Below, in pieces: positions 55,173-64,000 of a DNA stretch of 64,000 nt. The first letter of the stretch is position 1; each line of letters opens with the position of its first letter. The notes below the pieces were generated by a model. The model ran no database searches, was not told where the DNA came from, and saw only the letters and a program-made list of their open reading frames with translations. This DNA is from Colletes latitarsis. Its lineage: Eukaryota > Arthropoda > Insecta > Hymenoptera > Colletidae. The translations under genes were made by a program, and so were the position numbers. The DNA lies in assembly GCF_051014445.1 (NCBI RefSeq), contig NC_135143.1, forward strand, positions 2,976,001 through 3,040,000. Direction: 5' to 3'.

Positions 55173-55713
55173 AGACGTTTTAGAATTCATTGGTGTTTAT
55201 GTTAGTTGTAATCTTTGAAAGGATCAAAAAACATTTGTGATATTGCTATTTTTGTAATTTAAATTATAACTTTTTTATTCTATACATTATATAGAACACT
55301 TTTTAACATATCAATAAAGAAATCTTTGAACTTAAGATTTGTGGCAAAAATGTCGTGATAACCGAGTGTTGACTCAAATTAAATTATGTTCGATCGCTGA
55401 AATTGTTTTTATTTTCGACTTTTTGCAATATTTTTTGATCAGTTTCAGTATGTTTGAAGTATGTGTTTGCGCGTTATGCGTGTATTTTAGCTCATAAACC
55501 TCGATTGCAGTCGTGGCGGCCCCCGGGGGCCGCGCTATTGTTTCCTTCTCACCCTCCTTGAAATCATTTAACCTTAATGAGCGGTACTTTTCTGTACCTT
55601 CTTAAATCCTAGTCGGCTTTTTGTATGTAAAGTAAGTACTCCTTGTACCGACGATTTCCATATGATTTTCATACATTGTCTCAGTGTTAATATTCAGCGA
55701 TGTACTTACACAT
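55173..55713. other. No gene recognised; GC palindrome at 55516-55533
   Basis: AT-rich except a short GC patch near 55500-55545 that contains the perfect 18-bp palindrome GCGGCCCCCGGGGGCCGC. Nothing else identifiable. Confidence 0.45.
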
Positions 55714-56153
55714 TTTATAAATGGACATCTTACTGGCGAACGATATGAACACTTTATATACGAAATACATTGGGGATTTTATTAGAAAATGTGCCATTAA
55801 ACATTCGCCAATTGATATGGTTATAGCACGACGGATGCCCAGCATATTATGCACGGAGGGTAAGAAATGCACTTAACGAACTTTACCCAAATCGATGGAT
55901 AGAACGTGGAGGATTAGTTTTTTGGCCAGCTCGCTCTCTAGATTTAACTTCGTTAGATTTTTTTCTTTGAAGAGCATTGAAAAATTTTGTTTATCAAAAA
56001 GTACTCACTACACCAGAAAATATGAAACAACGGATAATTGCAGCATGTGCTAAAATAAGTTCAGAGACAATAAGACAGGCACGTAATGCAGCGATAGGAA
56101 GATTGCAACCTTGCATTGACGCAAACGGTCACCATTTCGAATATCTTCTGTAA
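55714..56153 (+). pseudogene. DD41D-type mariner-superfamily transposase, C-terminal half
   Basis: The plus strand reads INGHLTGERYEHF, a frameshift, TLGILLENVPLNIRQLIWL, a stop (TAG), HDGCPAYYARRVRNALNELY, PNRWIERGGLVFWPARSLDL, TSLDFFL, a stop (TGA), RALKNFVYQKVLTTPENMKQ, RIIAACAKISSETIRQARNA, AIGRLQPCIDANGHHFEYLL and TAA at 56153. The Asp of HDG and the second Asp of SLDLTSLD are separated by 41 residues, which fits the DD41D group of the Tc1/mariner superfamily. One frameshift and two stops; the N-terminal half is missing. Confidence 0.8.
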
Positions 56154-56442
56154 TGTAAGAAAGCTTATTTTACTACCACATTTGACCTTGCATGACCTTC
56201 AAGGATAGCCTCATGAAGTCGTCTCAACACCCACTATCACATCGCAATAAAAAAATATAGCATTCCATTTAAAAAAATGAAGATGACCTTGAAATCTCCT
56301 CTATGCCTCCACCCACACGAAAAATGTTTGTATCACAATGCGTCCTCCTCTGTACCGTGCAAGTTTTGTATGTAACATTTTTTCATATTATTACAAATAA
56401 CGGAGATATTCAAGGTGGACATAGTTATCGCCCCACTCTGTA
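56154..56442 (+). mobile_element. 3' non-coding part and right end of the DD41D-type element
   Basis: It follows the transposase stop and ends ATCGCCCCACTCTGTA with TATA beyond. The inverted form of its last about 65 bases (CCTTGAATATCTCCGTTATT) also occurs at about 1690. The left end of the element was not found, so it is 5'-truncated. Confidence 0.5.
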
Positions 56443-58239
56443 TATACATTAAATGAGTATCGTTATCGATATTGAAAATAAACTACAAAATTAATGAAAA
56501 ATACGAATTGTAACAACATACCTCACTCTCTCTCAGATATCGACAATTTATCGTAAATGGTGTAACGGAGGTCAGAAATCTTTGTCGTTTTAATGGAGGC
56601 AATAAATAAATACACCTCTCATACATGGAGTATGTCGGGTACCAAGTTGGTGGTCAAAATCGTAAACACTTGCAATCGAACAATGAAACAATAGCTTTCG
56701 CGGTCGCAAACGTTCACATAAAAATGTTCGTCACCTACGATCGGACCAGTTCGATAGCCGAATGTGTGAATGCGCCACGTGCGTGTGGGTGTCTAATGTT
56801 TCGACAGGTAGGCCAGTTAGGTCGATTGTTCCTACTTTAAGATCGTTGTGAGAGACACCAGGCCGGTAAAGACAATGAGAAAGTCGATTTACAATAAGTG
56901 AGAGTATTGGGAATCGTGAGTTATACACCGTATCTTTCGTATTAAATTATAGTTTATTCTATCTTTTGTTAAGAAAAAGTGCCATTAATCATTCTTGACC
57001 CACCGTCTCAATTCCAGCACGCATACTTGTGAATCGAACCGAGACAAATCTGCCGACTAATTACAAGGCTGTGAATTGTATTCCTACAAGATTTTAGATG
57101 TTTGCTTTGATGTCGATTTAGAAAATTCCTTGATAGATTTTAATTTTTAAAATTAATTCACGAACGAGTCTTAAACTTTTATCCGTTATTTGAAAATAAA
57201 ATTTACCTAATTCTGATTACGAACAAACGTGCTGTGCAGTTTTTAAATTAAGAAGAGGATGTATTAAAAAATTAAGAAAAGAAATTATATTTCGTATAGA
57301 ACCGTTTTTGAGCAATTATTTGATTTTTAAATATAATGAAATCTCAATTTATTGTAAATTAATGGACTGACGTAAATTATATCTAATGTACAAGTATCGC
57401 GTTAATATTATGAAAATAAATATTGTATATTTTCTTTTAGAAGAAGAAAGATTTATGGTAAATATAATTTAAAGTGAATGGATACATGAATACGTGCTAG
57501 ACCTATGCTCTTCGTGTTTTGAAAGTAAAAACAAGCAAAATTAGAATTGATTAATTTTACAAAATTGTACGAATGGCAGAGAAAGTGGCGATCGATGAGA
57601 GATAAAACCTAAGTCGGTGAATATTTACGAGTACGCATAATGTAGCATGACAAGTGACACGGCTCATAAAAGGTGAATTTTTTTTTCTAATTCATGTTTT
57701 ATACAAAAAAATTTTTGTATGTTTAAGTGGAAAATTGTGTTTTCTAGTTTTCTGATTTTTGTCTTTGTACAGATGTTTTTAAAGTTAATGCCAAACATTC
57801 ATCTAACCCAGACCTAAAAGATAGAATACTGTGAAAACCTAGGAGGGCTTAGTATTATAATGTGTTCTGTTACCCATACAAATAGCAAACACTTGAGGAT
57901 ATTGCGAATCTTGTTGATTTCGATGTTGTCTTTGATTGTAGGTCCAACTTTGAATTTGTTAAATATTGTACATAAAATGCAACAGAATCAGACGGTCTAC
58001 CAAAAAGTTAGGACTTGGTACAACTTACAAATTGGTGCCACTTTTCAATTTAATGAGTATGAATGGGAAAATTCATACAGTTAGATTCAGTCTTTATACG
58101 CTGAACTAATCTATGTGTCTAGGTAAACAAGTAAACCTCTCCGAGTGTAATTAACAACATATTAAAATAAAATATTGTGAATAAAGTGAACAGAAGGCCT
58201 GAATCCCTTCCTGAATATTGTTTAAAAAGACTTAAGAAT
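56443..58239. other. No gene recognised
   Basis: AT-rich with short frames (for example 56625-56840 and 57860-58084) lacking known domains. Confidence 0.35.
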
Positions 58240-58418
58240 GTATTCTAGTGTGAAATAGGTTTTTTAAACTTTCTTGAGGAATTTTTTGCATATAAACTGT
58301 AACACCTTTTGCAGTAAAATTTACAAGATTTATGCATACGTGTTTTAGCGACATTTTAACATTTTTTGGGTAAAAGAAAGTTAAAATTGATGGCAGTGCA
58401 TACTCTTAAACATAGTCA
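58240..58418 (+). repeat. R6 repeat, copy 2
   Basis: It aligns with 38890-39062: GAATTTTTTGCATATAAACT, AAATTTACAAGATTTATGCA, AAAGAAAGTTAAAATTGATG, GCAGTGCATACTCTTAAAC. Relative to copy 1 it has the extra GTAACACCTTTTGCAG segment. Confidence 0.6.
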
Positions 58419-61310
58419 AATAGATGCCCATGATTTCGGCCATTCTGTTTGTTTGAAATGAAAAAACGTGAAAGATTCTTAACTGGTACGTGTTTGACAG
58501 GTCGAATATTTGAAAAACCACCCTGTAACACACGAGTGATTAAAATGCACCATGAGAATTCTGCGATCCTTGATAACGTAACTTTCTGTGGTTGGTTCGC
58601 TGGAGCTTTTAATTTCACGTTCTTTCTTGGCCACTAAACATCCTGTTAGCAGGTAATAACAGTCCGCCCAAAGGGGCCGCACGATTCCACGACGGGGCTC
58701 TCATCAAGTCGCGAAGAAGAGCCGAGCCGGAACGAGATGGTCGAGCTAATCTCGCTCGATTAAGGGTGGTCGTGGATCCTAAAACGGATGTGAAAATTCC
58801 ATACGGTCCGATGGACATTCGTAAATCAATCGGTCGTTTACTCTTTACCTGCGAACCCCTAAGCCGACGAGCTGGTTCGATCCACAGACCACCCTGTTCC
58901 CAGAATCGCGACGAGCAAGCTCAGCAGACTTCTATAAATAAGGATTTAGCGAGAATTCTCCCTTTTCGTTCTGGTACTGCACAGAGGCAATTAGAACCGC
59001 TCGTAGGAAAATATGGGCTTATTGTGGCCGCTGGTTACGATTGGTCCAACGAAAATGTCTGAATTTTCTCGTCGCATAAAGGAAGACCTTCGACATTGAA
59101 TTAAGGGGAGATCCTCGTATAAAAGCATTAAAATTAAAGAATTAAACATTCTATTGTACTAAACTTTTAGGAATACGAAGAGAGATCCTTAAACTATACG
59201 AAAATATTTTTTTAGCCCACTTTTTATTGTCTTTTATTAAATAGTAGTTAAGTCTTTTAATCCTATCCAACGATGTAACTATAGTTGGTGTACAGTGTAG
59301 TGACCATCATAGAGATCAGAGTGCAACAAACGAAAAATGTTCTTAAAGCTAGTTTGTGTCTACTGGTTTAAACCTATTTTAAATAAAAAATATAGAAAAT
59401 TTTAAAAAGTATAGTATTTTGTAGAAGAAATTTTTCTTGGTATAAAAATAATACAAAATGAACTGAGAAAATATTTTCGTATAGTTTAAGGAGCTCTCTT
59501 CATGTTCTTAAAAGTCTAGTATAATAAAACATTTAGATTTTTACGAAAAAAATTAAAAAGGAAACTAATTTTAACGTTGTTATACAAGAATTCCCAGTTA
59601 AAGTTATTTTTTCCAGGGTCCAGAAATAACGGTTGTACTACGTTTGAGGAAAAATCATCAACTGTAATTTCTTAAGTCGAGGATAATGATCAAAGTCTGG
59701 AGTAAATTGTTCAAAAACTAACGTGACTTCAAAATATCGATTTTTAAAGTTTCTTGATTATATGATTATCATTATTTATGATCGACATTTTTTTCGATTG
59801 CCCATAACTATTATAGAAAATTTTACATTTGATGTTGCGGTAAAACGAATCATAGTAAGGAGAAGTAAAGTATCATGGATAATATAACTCTTAAAAGTAA
59901 ATAAAATAAATTTCACACATTTATACTTGTGATAAGTGAAATACCGATTAACGATATTGAAAGTCTGTAAATGTTGATGAACATCCATAAAAAAAATACA
60001 TTTTATACTTTCGGTAGGAATGCATTAACGTTTCTTCTCGTTTACCGTAAAATCGAATCTGATTTCATTCCTGTTATTTAACAATCCATTACGGCTAATT
60101 TATACCGTTCCGTAGACCTCAATTTCACCAATTTCGCGAGGTTGTAAATCTCAGTCACGCACTATGGCGACGATACACGATCCGGTTGTCTTGCGTCAAA
60201 TTAATCACGCGAGACTGATTCAATGAAGAAATGAATTGGAATTTGACTTTGACAAATATATTTAAACAACACTTAATACTAAAATCTGCAGTTAGACAAA
60301 GTTTTATTTATCCTGAACGATGACTCGAGGAATTTGTGTATTATGCTCGCGAGTTTGTAGCATTTAGAATTACAAGGAAAACGATATTTATGAAGAATAT
60401 GGCTGTTCGATAGAAATTGAAAATAAATCGAGATGCTTAAATAAAAATTACCGTCAAAAAGAAATTACGATCTCGTTTCCGAGAAACACCAATTTTCATT
60501 TACCTGCCGACTCCGAGGCTTTTATCTTAACGAATATCGAACGATAAAGTAATTTGAACTCATGATTCTGTAATTACTTCAAGCCTGTGCATTTACTGTA
60601 TTTTATAATAATAAGCGTGGTTTGCGGATGCACATTCAACGATCCTCGAAAACGGCGAAGGAACGTTGTCGAGAGGGCGCAATTTCAATTACAGAAAGTT
60701 GATTTATTTCCATCTTCGTTTATTCTTTCGATCGTCTTCCAGACCAGCGGTTCTCAACCTGTGGATCGCGGAACCTGTATCATGTCGAAACCTCGATTAT
60801 TGACAGAATTCTGAGCTGAAAATATCTGCAATTATCGAAGCAATATTATTTGTTCGCATAACGATCATCCCTTCTACGCGTCGACACTGTGCAATAAATA
60901 ATGTCCTTATCCAATAATCAAGGTTCTATTCTGCTCATGAGGGTTTAGGTTTTCACAAAAAAAAGATTATTGAGAATATAAATTAAATTCGAATTAAATT
61001 TTAATTTCGTATCAGGTCATATTCTAGTAAACTAATTAAAAAGAATTAGAAAAGTTTATATAAATACATGTCCATTTAATCTTGTTTTCGAGTTATATCG
61101 AGTTCTATCTATACATATATCATATTTTTCAAGTAATAAATTAAAATGGTAGTTATACGAAGTATTATTGAAGAATATTCGTTATTAAAATACCTATTCT
61201 ATTTTTCTGTTATATTTACTATATGTTTATTCAAATACCGCAAGCATATTCATATCTTCTTCTGTAAAATTTGATATACATAACATTATATTTCATAATT
61301 ATAATCTATT
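58419..61310. other. No gene recognised; GC-richer patch at about 58600-59060
   Basis: The GC patch holds overlapping frames (58766-59062 plus, 98 codons; 58615-58818 minus) without known domains. CAGCGGTTCTCAACCTGTGG at 60745-60764 resembles a hAT-type end, but no partner was found. The remainder is AT-rich. Confidence 0.4.
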
Positions 61311-61390
61311 AAAACCTTGAAAGAAACTCTTAAGAACAGGAAACGTAGGAAATAAAATGAACAAATTTACAAAATAATGTATGTGGTAAC
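61311..61390 (-). repeat. R4 repeat fragment, copy 3
   Basis: The minus strand (TTATTTCCTACGTTTCCTGT, TCTTAAGAGTTTCTTTCAAG) matches 47930-47998. Confidence 0.55.
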
Positions 61391-61989
61391 TCTGTAGTTG
61401 GTTCGAGGAGTTAATTATCTAGCAAATCAATTTCTTGATCCACAAAAACAACAATTTATTCAAACAATAACAACAACAATATTCAAGTTTAACAATAAAC
61501 AAGAAATGGTACGATTGCGGTCCGATTGTAAGATGATATCACTTGTAAGGTGATATCATTAATAATGTCCAAATTTAACAAGAAAAGTTCTATTCGCGTC
61601 CGATGCGAAATCCAAGTTTAAAATGTCCAAGTTCTTTTAATGTTCAAGTGATTCTCTTGAGTAAGCAAGCAATTTGAGGAGAGTACAACTCATTGTTAAG
61701 AATGTCCCAATGATTCGAGAATCTAAGAAATTCTGATTTTTGTCCAAAGTCCGGTTTTAGAGGAAGCCTCCGATTCTCCCTCTTAGCGCCTTCTTGGAGG
61801 CGCCGATGTTTGGATTGGGCCTTATCCTGCCCAATCCAAATTTTGGACAGTTTTTAGATTGTGCAACGCCCAGAGCCTGGTTTCTTTCATCCTGCAAATC
61901 AAAGCTTGCAGTTCGTGAAAAATTGTGACTTCCTCAAAAACGGCACTGTTTATTGTCGACTGCAGCGGAAACCCTTCACGCGGCGGCAA
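61391..61989. other. No separate gene recognised
   Basis: AT-rich with TGATATCA-containing inverted runs near 61530. The minus-strand frame 61822-62058 starts in the Tc1 remnant described next and loses similarity to it below about 61990. Confidence 0.35.
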
Positions 61990-62172
61990 CAGTACGCAAT
62001 AAAATAGAATAGAATCTCGCAGAATCATTAAATGTTCGATCAACTCGATCGGATTCAAATTCGGCGATTATGATGGCCTCTGCATGATTTTAAGCACCGT
62101 ATTGTTTTCTAATTGGTTTAAGTATTTCTTGCATATCTTTAGGATCATTATCTTGCATAAAACCATTGAACC
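61990..62172 (-). pseudogene. Tc1-like transposase fragment (DD34E type)
   Basis: The minus strand reads FNGFMQDNDPKDMQEILKPI (catalytic Asp in QDND), RKQYGA, then in another frame LKIMQRPS, a stop, SPNLNPIELIEHLM (catalytic Glu in NPIE). These are the MQDNDPKH and WPSQSPDLNPIEHLW motifs of Tc1 transposases. A frameshift and a stop separate them. About 60 codons remain. A terminal sequence at 62835-62863 probably belongs to the same element. Confidence 0.7.
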
Positions 62173-62834
62173 AACTTTATTCTAATTATCGATTTGAATT
62201 TAGTCAGAATTTAATGCATCTGATGATTCATCGCATACTATCATAGTATTAAATTATTAAATAATTTAACGTGATCAATAGCATATTTTGAAGAATATCT
62301 TTCTAGATTTAATAAACTGTGATCTTTAATTGCCAGTTGATGAGATTTGACACAAAGCATTGGCTTTCACAATTCATTGGGCTCTAAAATGTTCAACTTA
62401 CGAATCACATGTCCATTTTAAGAATTATTACTGTAGATGGCGACACGTTAACCTATAGAATACAAATGTACATATGCTAAATATGTTAAGGGTTAAATAA
62501 ATAAGGGTTGGTATGTTCATTTTTTGTACAGCGTAGGCGAAATTCTACACCAGCCGATATTTATATAACTCGTATCGTTTTCTGAATGTCGTCTTTCTTT
62601 GGAAGGGATAGAAATATTCAATTTACGAATCACGTATTCATTTTAAGAATCATTACTGTAGATCACGATACATTAATCTATAAGTTACAAATGTATGCAT
62701 TATTCAATACAAATGTACATATGTTAAATATTTTCGAATGTATACAGGCTTTATATGATCGTCTAAGATGAAATCTTCAACCAAATTAATAATAGAGGAT
62801 TGCACTAATATTATAATTCACATTTTTACAGTAA
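62173..62834 (-). mobile_element. 5' part of the Tc1 relic, with an approximately 100-bp direct repeat
   Basis: TTTTAAGAATTATTACTGTAGAT (62414) and its near-copy at 62641, each followed by ATACAAATGTACATATG(C/T)TAAATAT, form a direct repeat of roughly 100 bp at 62395-62490 and 62618-62735. No transposase N-terminus could be read. Frame 62586-62771 is not convincing. Confidence 0.4.
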
Positions 62835-62863
62835 TGTGCGAATGTCCAAATACTTATGCACGG
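62835..62863. repeat. Tc1-type terminal inverted repeat
   Basis: Read on the minus strand it is CCGTGCATAAGTATTTGGAC, the form of many insect Tc1 ends, with TA at 62864-62865. The other end of the element was not found. Confidence 0.5.
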
Positions 62864-62865
62864 TA

Positions 62866-63924
62866 GCATATCTCTTCCCTTGCTTCAACTTTGAAAGTCT
62901 TCTTTCTATTCAAATTCGTTGCTACTTTCGAAATCCTTAATCGTCCATTCCATTCTTTCCAACGATTTATGGTAAGTTCGGAGAATATTGCTTGTTTCCC
63001 GGGACGAAATATTGGCCGGTACTTTTTCCCCCCATCCTGTTTACGTTGTATTCGTGTTAAGACGTCCACGGTCCCATTAAGCTCAAAGTATTGCCTCGTT
63101 CTTGCGGACGAAAAAGCTCCCATCGTCGTCCTTGCGCCCAAAGGGAAAAGAGGAGGCAGAGGAGGCGTTTTTTTTTTTGCCGCGGGAATTCCGTGGCGCG
63201 GAATAATCTCGCGATCGTTTAATCAGAATGTCGGGTGGCGAAATTTTATCACGGATGCCCGTCGCGCGAACGGGACGATCAATTCGGATTGCGAGAGATA
63301 ACGGGAACGGAGAGAATGCCTATCGTCCGGACGAAGGGCAATATGGAACGAGAAAGGAACAGCGCCGGCGCCTCTTCCACTTTCCCGAGATTCTTATCGG
63401 TAGGAATCGCAGTCGTCGCGGTGCGAAATCTATCGGGAAAACTTTAATCGAGCCTGGCGCATAAAACGCACAGCGGCCCGGGGAGGAACGCCGCGCAAAT
63501 CGAGTTGGTATCTTCGCACTCGCCGCGCCGGATTGAAATATTACGAGCGTTAGGTATCGCAGGGGAAGAGATAGTCCCCGGAATCCTATTTTTTGCTTTT
63601 ATACTCTTTCTATGTTTTTGAAATATTTATTCCCGCGTTAATACGGTAAAAAACATTTTCTGACTGATCACTGTTGTGAAATATACGGATGGGTGGACCA
63701 GGGTGGTTTAATAGAGGCACACTTTTATTAATATGAAAAACGTTCACTTTAATCAGACGCGGATTGCACAGGATAACTTTCTGTGTACACGCTTTGGTAC
63801 GAAAAAGGTAGCACGCATTCGTCGCAGGCACTTATATACATCACACACACACACACACATTCGAGAAAAATTATTAGTTATTGAAGATATCAAAAAAGTG
63901 TCTTTACAAAAGTTGTTTTATTTA
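62866..63924. other. GC-rich island at about 62880-63560, no gene recognised
   Basis: CpG-rich, with frames on both strands (62891-63301 plus, 136 codons; 62854-63141 minus) and no known domain. Bases 63570-63924 are AT-rich and include a short CA run at 63842-63859. Confidence 0.4.
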
Positions 63925-64000
63925 ATTTACGAAATGTTATGTCGTATTTTGGTGGAGAATATTTAGAAATTCTAAGAATGTTAGAAAAGTTGTTCCTTAA
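63925..64000 (+). mobile_element. FB foldback element, copy J, core fragment running off the window
   Basis: TCGTATTTTGGTGGAGAATA and TTAGAAAAGTTGTTCCTTAA match the FB core (compare GCGTATTTTGGTGTAGAATA in copy G at about 43187). The orientation is as in copies D, G and I. The remainder lies beyond base 64000. The upstream part is too diverged to place a boundary. Confidence 0.6.

Noticed and set aside
60745..60764. hAT-like end CAGCGGTTCTCAACCTGTGG
   Set aside because: A single end without a partner or 8-bp duplication; a similar weak match near 26015 also lacks a partner.
62891..63301. 136-codon plus-strand frame
   Set aside because: Overlaps a 95-codon frame on the other strand within a CpG-rich island; no domain.
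63842..63859. CA microsatellite
   Set aside because: Only about nine units; of no interest beyond a note.
1..64000. CRISPR arrays, operons, bacterial promoters or phage genes
   Set aside because: No regularly spaced direct repeats, no ribosome-binding-site-led gene strings and no bacterial protein families; all evidence points to an insect nuclear genome.

Overview
This is nuclear DNA from an animal, almost certainly an insect. It is AT-rich, has no operons, no ribosome-binding-site spacing and no long open frame, and carries remnants of irritans-type mariner, Tc1 and DD41D-type transposases typical of insect genomes. I would guess Hymenoptera from the mosaic of AT-rich DNA and short CpG-rich islands, but nothing here proves it. 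I recognise no intact host protein-coding gene, so the window reads as intergenic or intronic DNA. One possible 3'-terminal exon lies near 29.4-29.7 kb.

The window is dominated by mobile-element relics, most of them non-autonomous with terminal inverted repeats (TIRs) and TA target sites. The main family, called FB here, has nine copies of 0.5-1.2 kb (A-I) and a tenth fragment at the window end. FB elements have TIRs of about 110 bp, internal tandem modules of about 150 bp, and a central core that reads open on one strand in most copies. Copies G and I carry the core inverted relative to the ends. Other dispersed families, with labels of my own: R2 (6.3-7.6, 21.4 and 43.6-43.85 kb), R3 (17.7-18.5 and 30.6-31.8 kb, one copy holding a 5S rRNA-like sequence), R4 (47.8, 53.0 and 61.3 kb), R5 (33.0, 39.1 and 49.95-50.56 kb), R6 (38.9 and 58.3 kb) and R9 (8.0 and 51.4 kb). 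Broken transposases lie at 0.3-0.8, 2.5-2.7, 11.0-11.2, 13.4-14.3, 27.4-28.0, 48.4-49.0, 55.7-56.2 and 62.0-62.2 kb. Several are nested: a hairpin repeat inside a Tc1 relic (0.1-0.3 kb), FB-B inside R2 with an empty-site relative at 43.7 kb, an inverted-repeat unit inside a mariner (14.1-14.4 kb), and FB-F in the GTAT microsatellite of an R5 copy.

The structures least explained by known families are: a two-copy tandem array of about 412-bp units, each holding a 155-nt near-perfect hairpin (16.16-16.97 kb); a palindrome of about 700 bp whose arms encode similar open frames on opposite strands (11.72-12.42 kb); a multi-arm palindrome (54.79-55.17 kb); and interleaved inverted repeats with pseudoknot order (23.65-23.72 kb). 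CpG-rich islands without recognisable genes lie near 5.4-6.1, 15.0-15.9, 19.1-19.7, 28.2-29.0, 32.3-32.9, 34.4-34.8, 40.6-42.4, 43.9-44.4, 49.0-49.9, 53.2-54.3, 58.6-59.1 and 62.9-63.6 kb.

There is no gene pathway to describe. The history visible here is repeated transposon insertion, nesting and decay. All family assignments come from reading the sequence and from memory of family motifs. No alignment, folding or database search was run.
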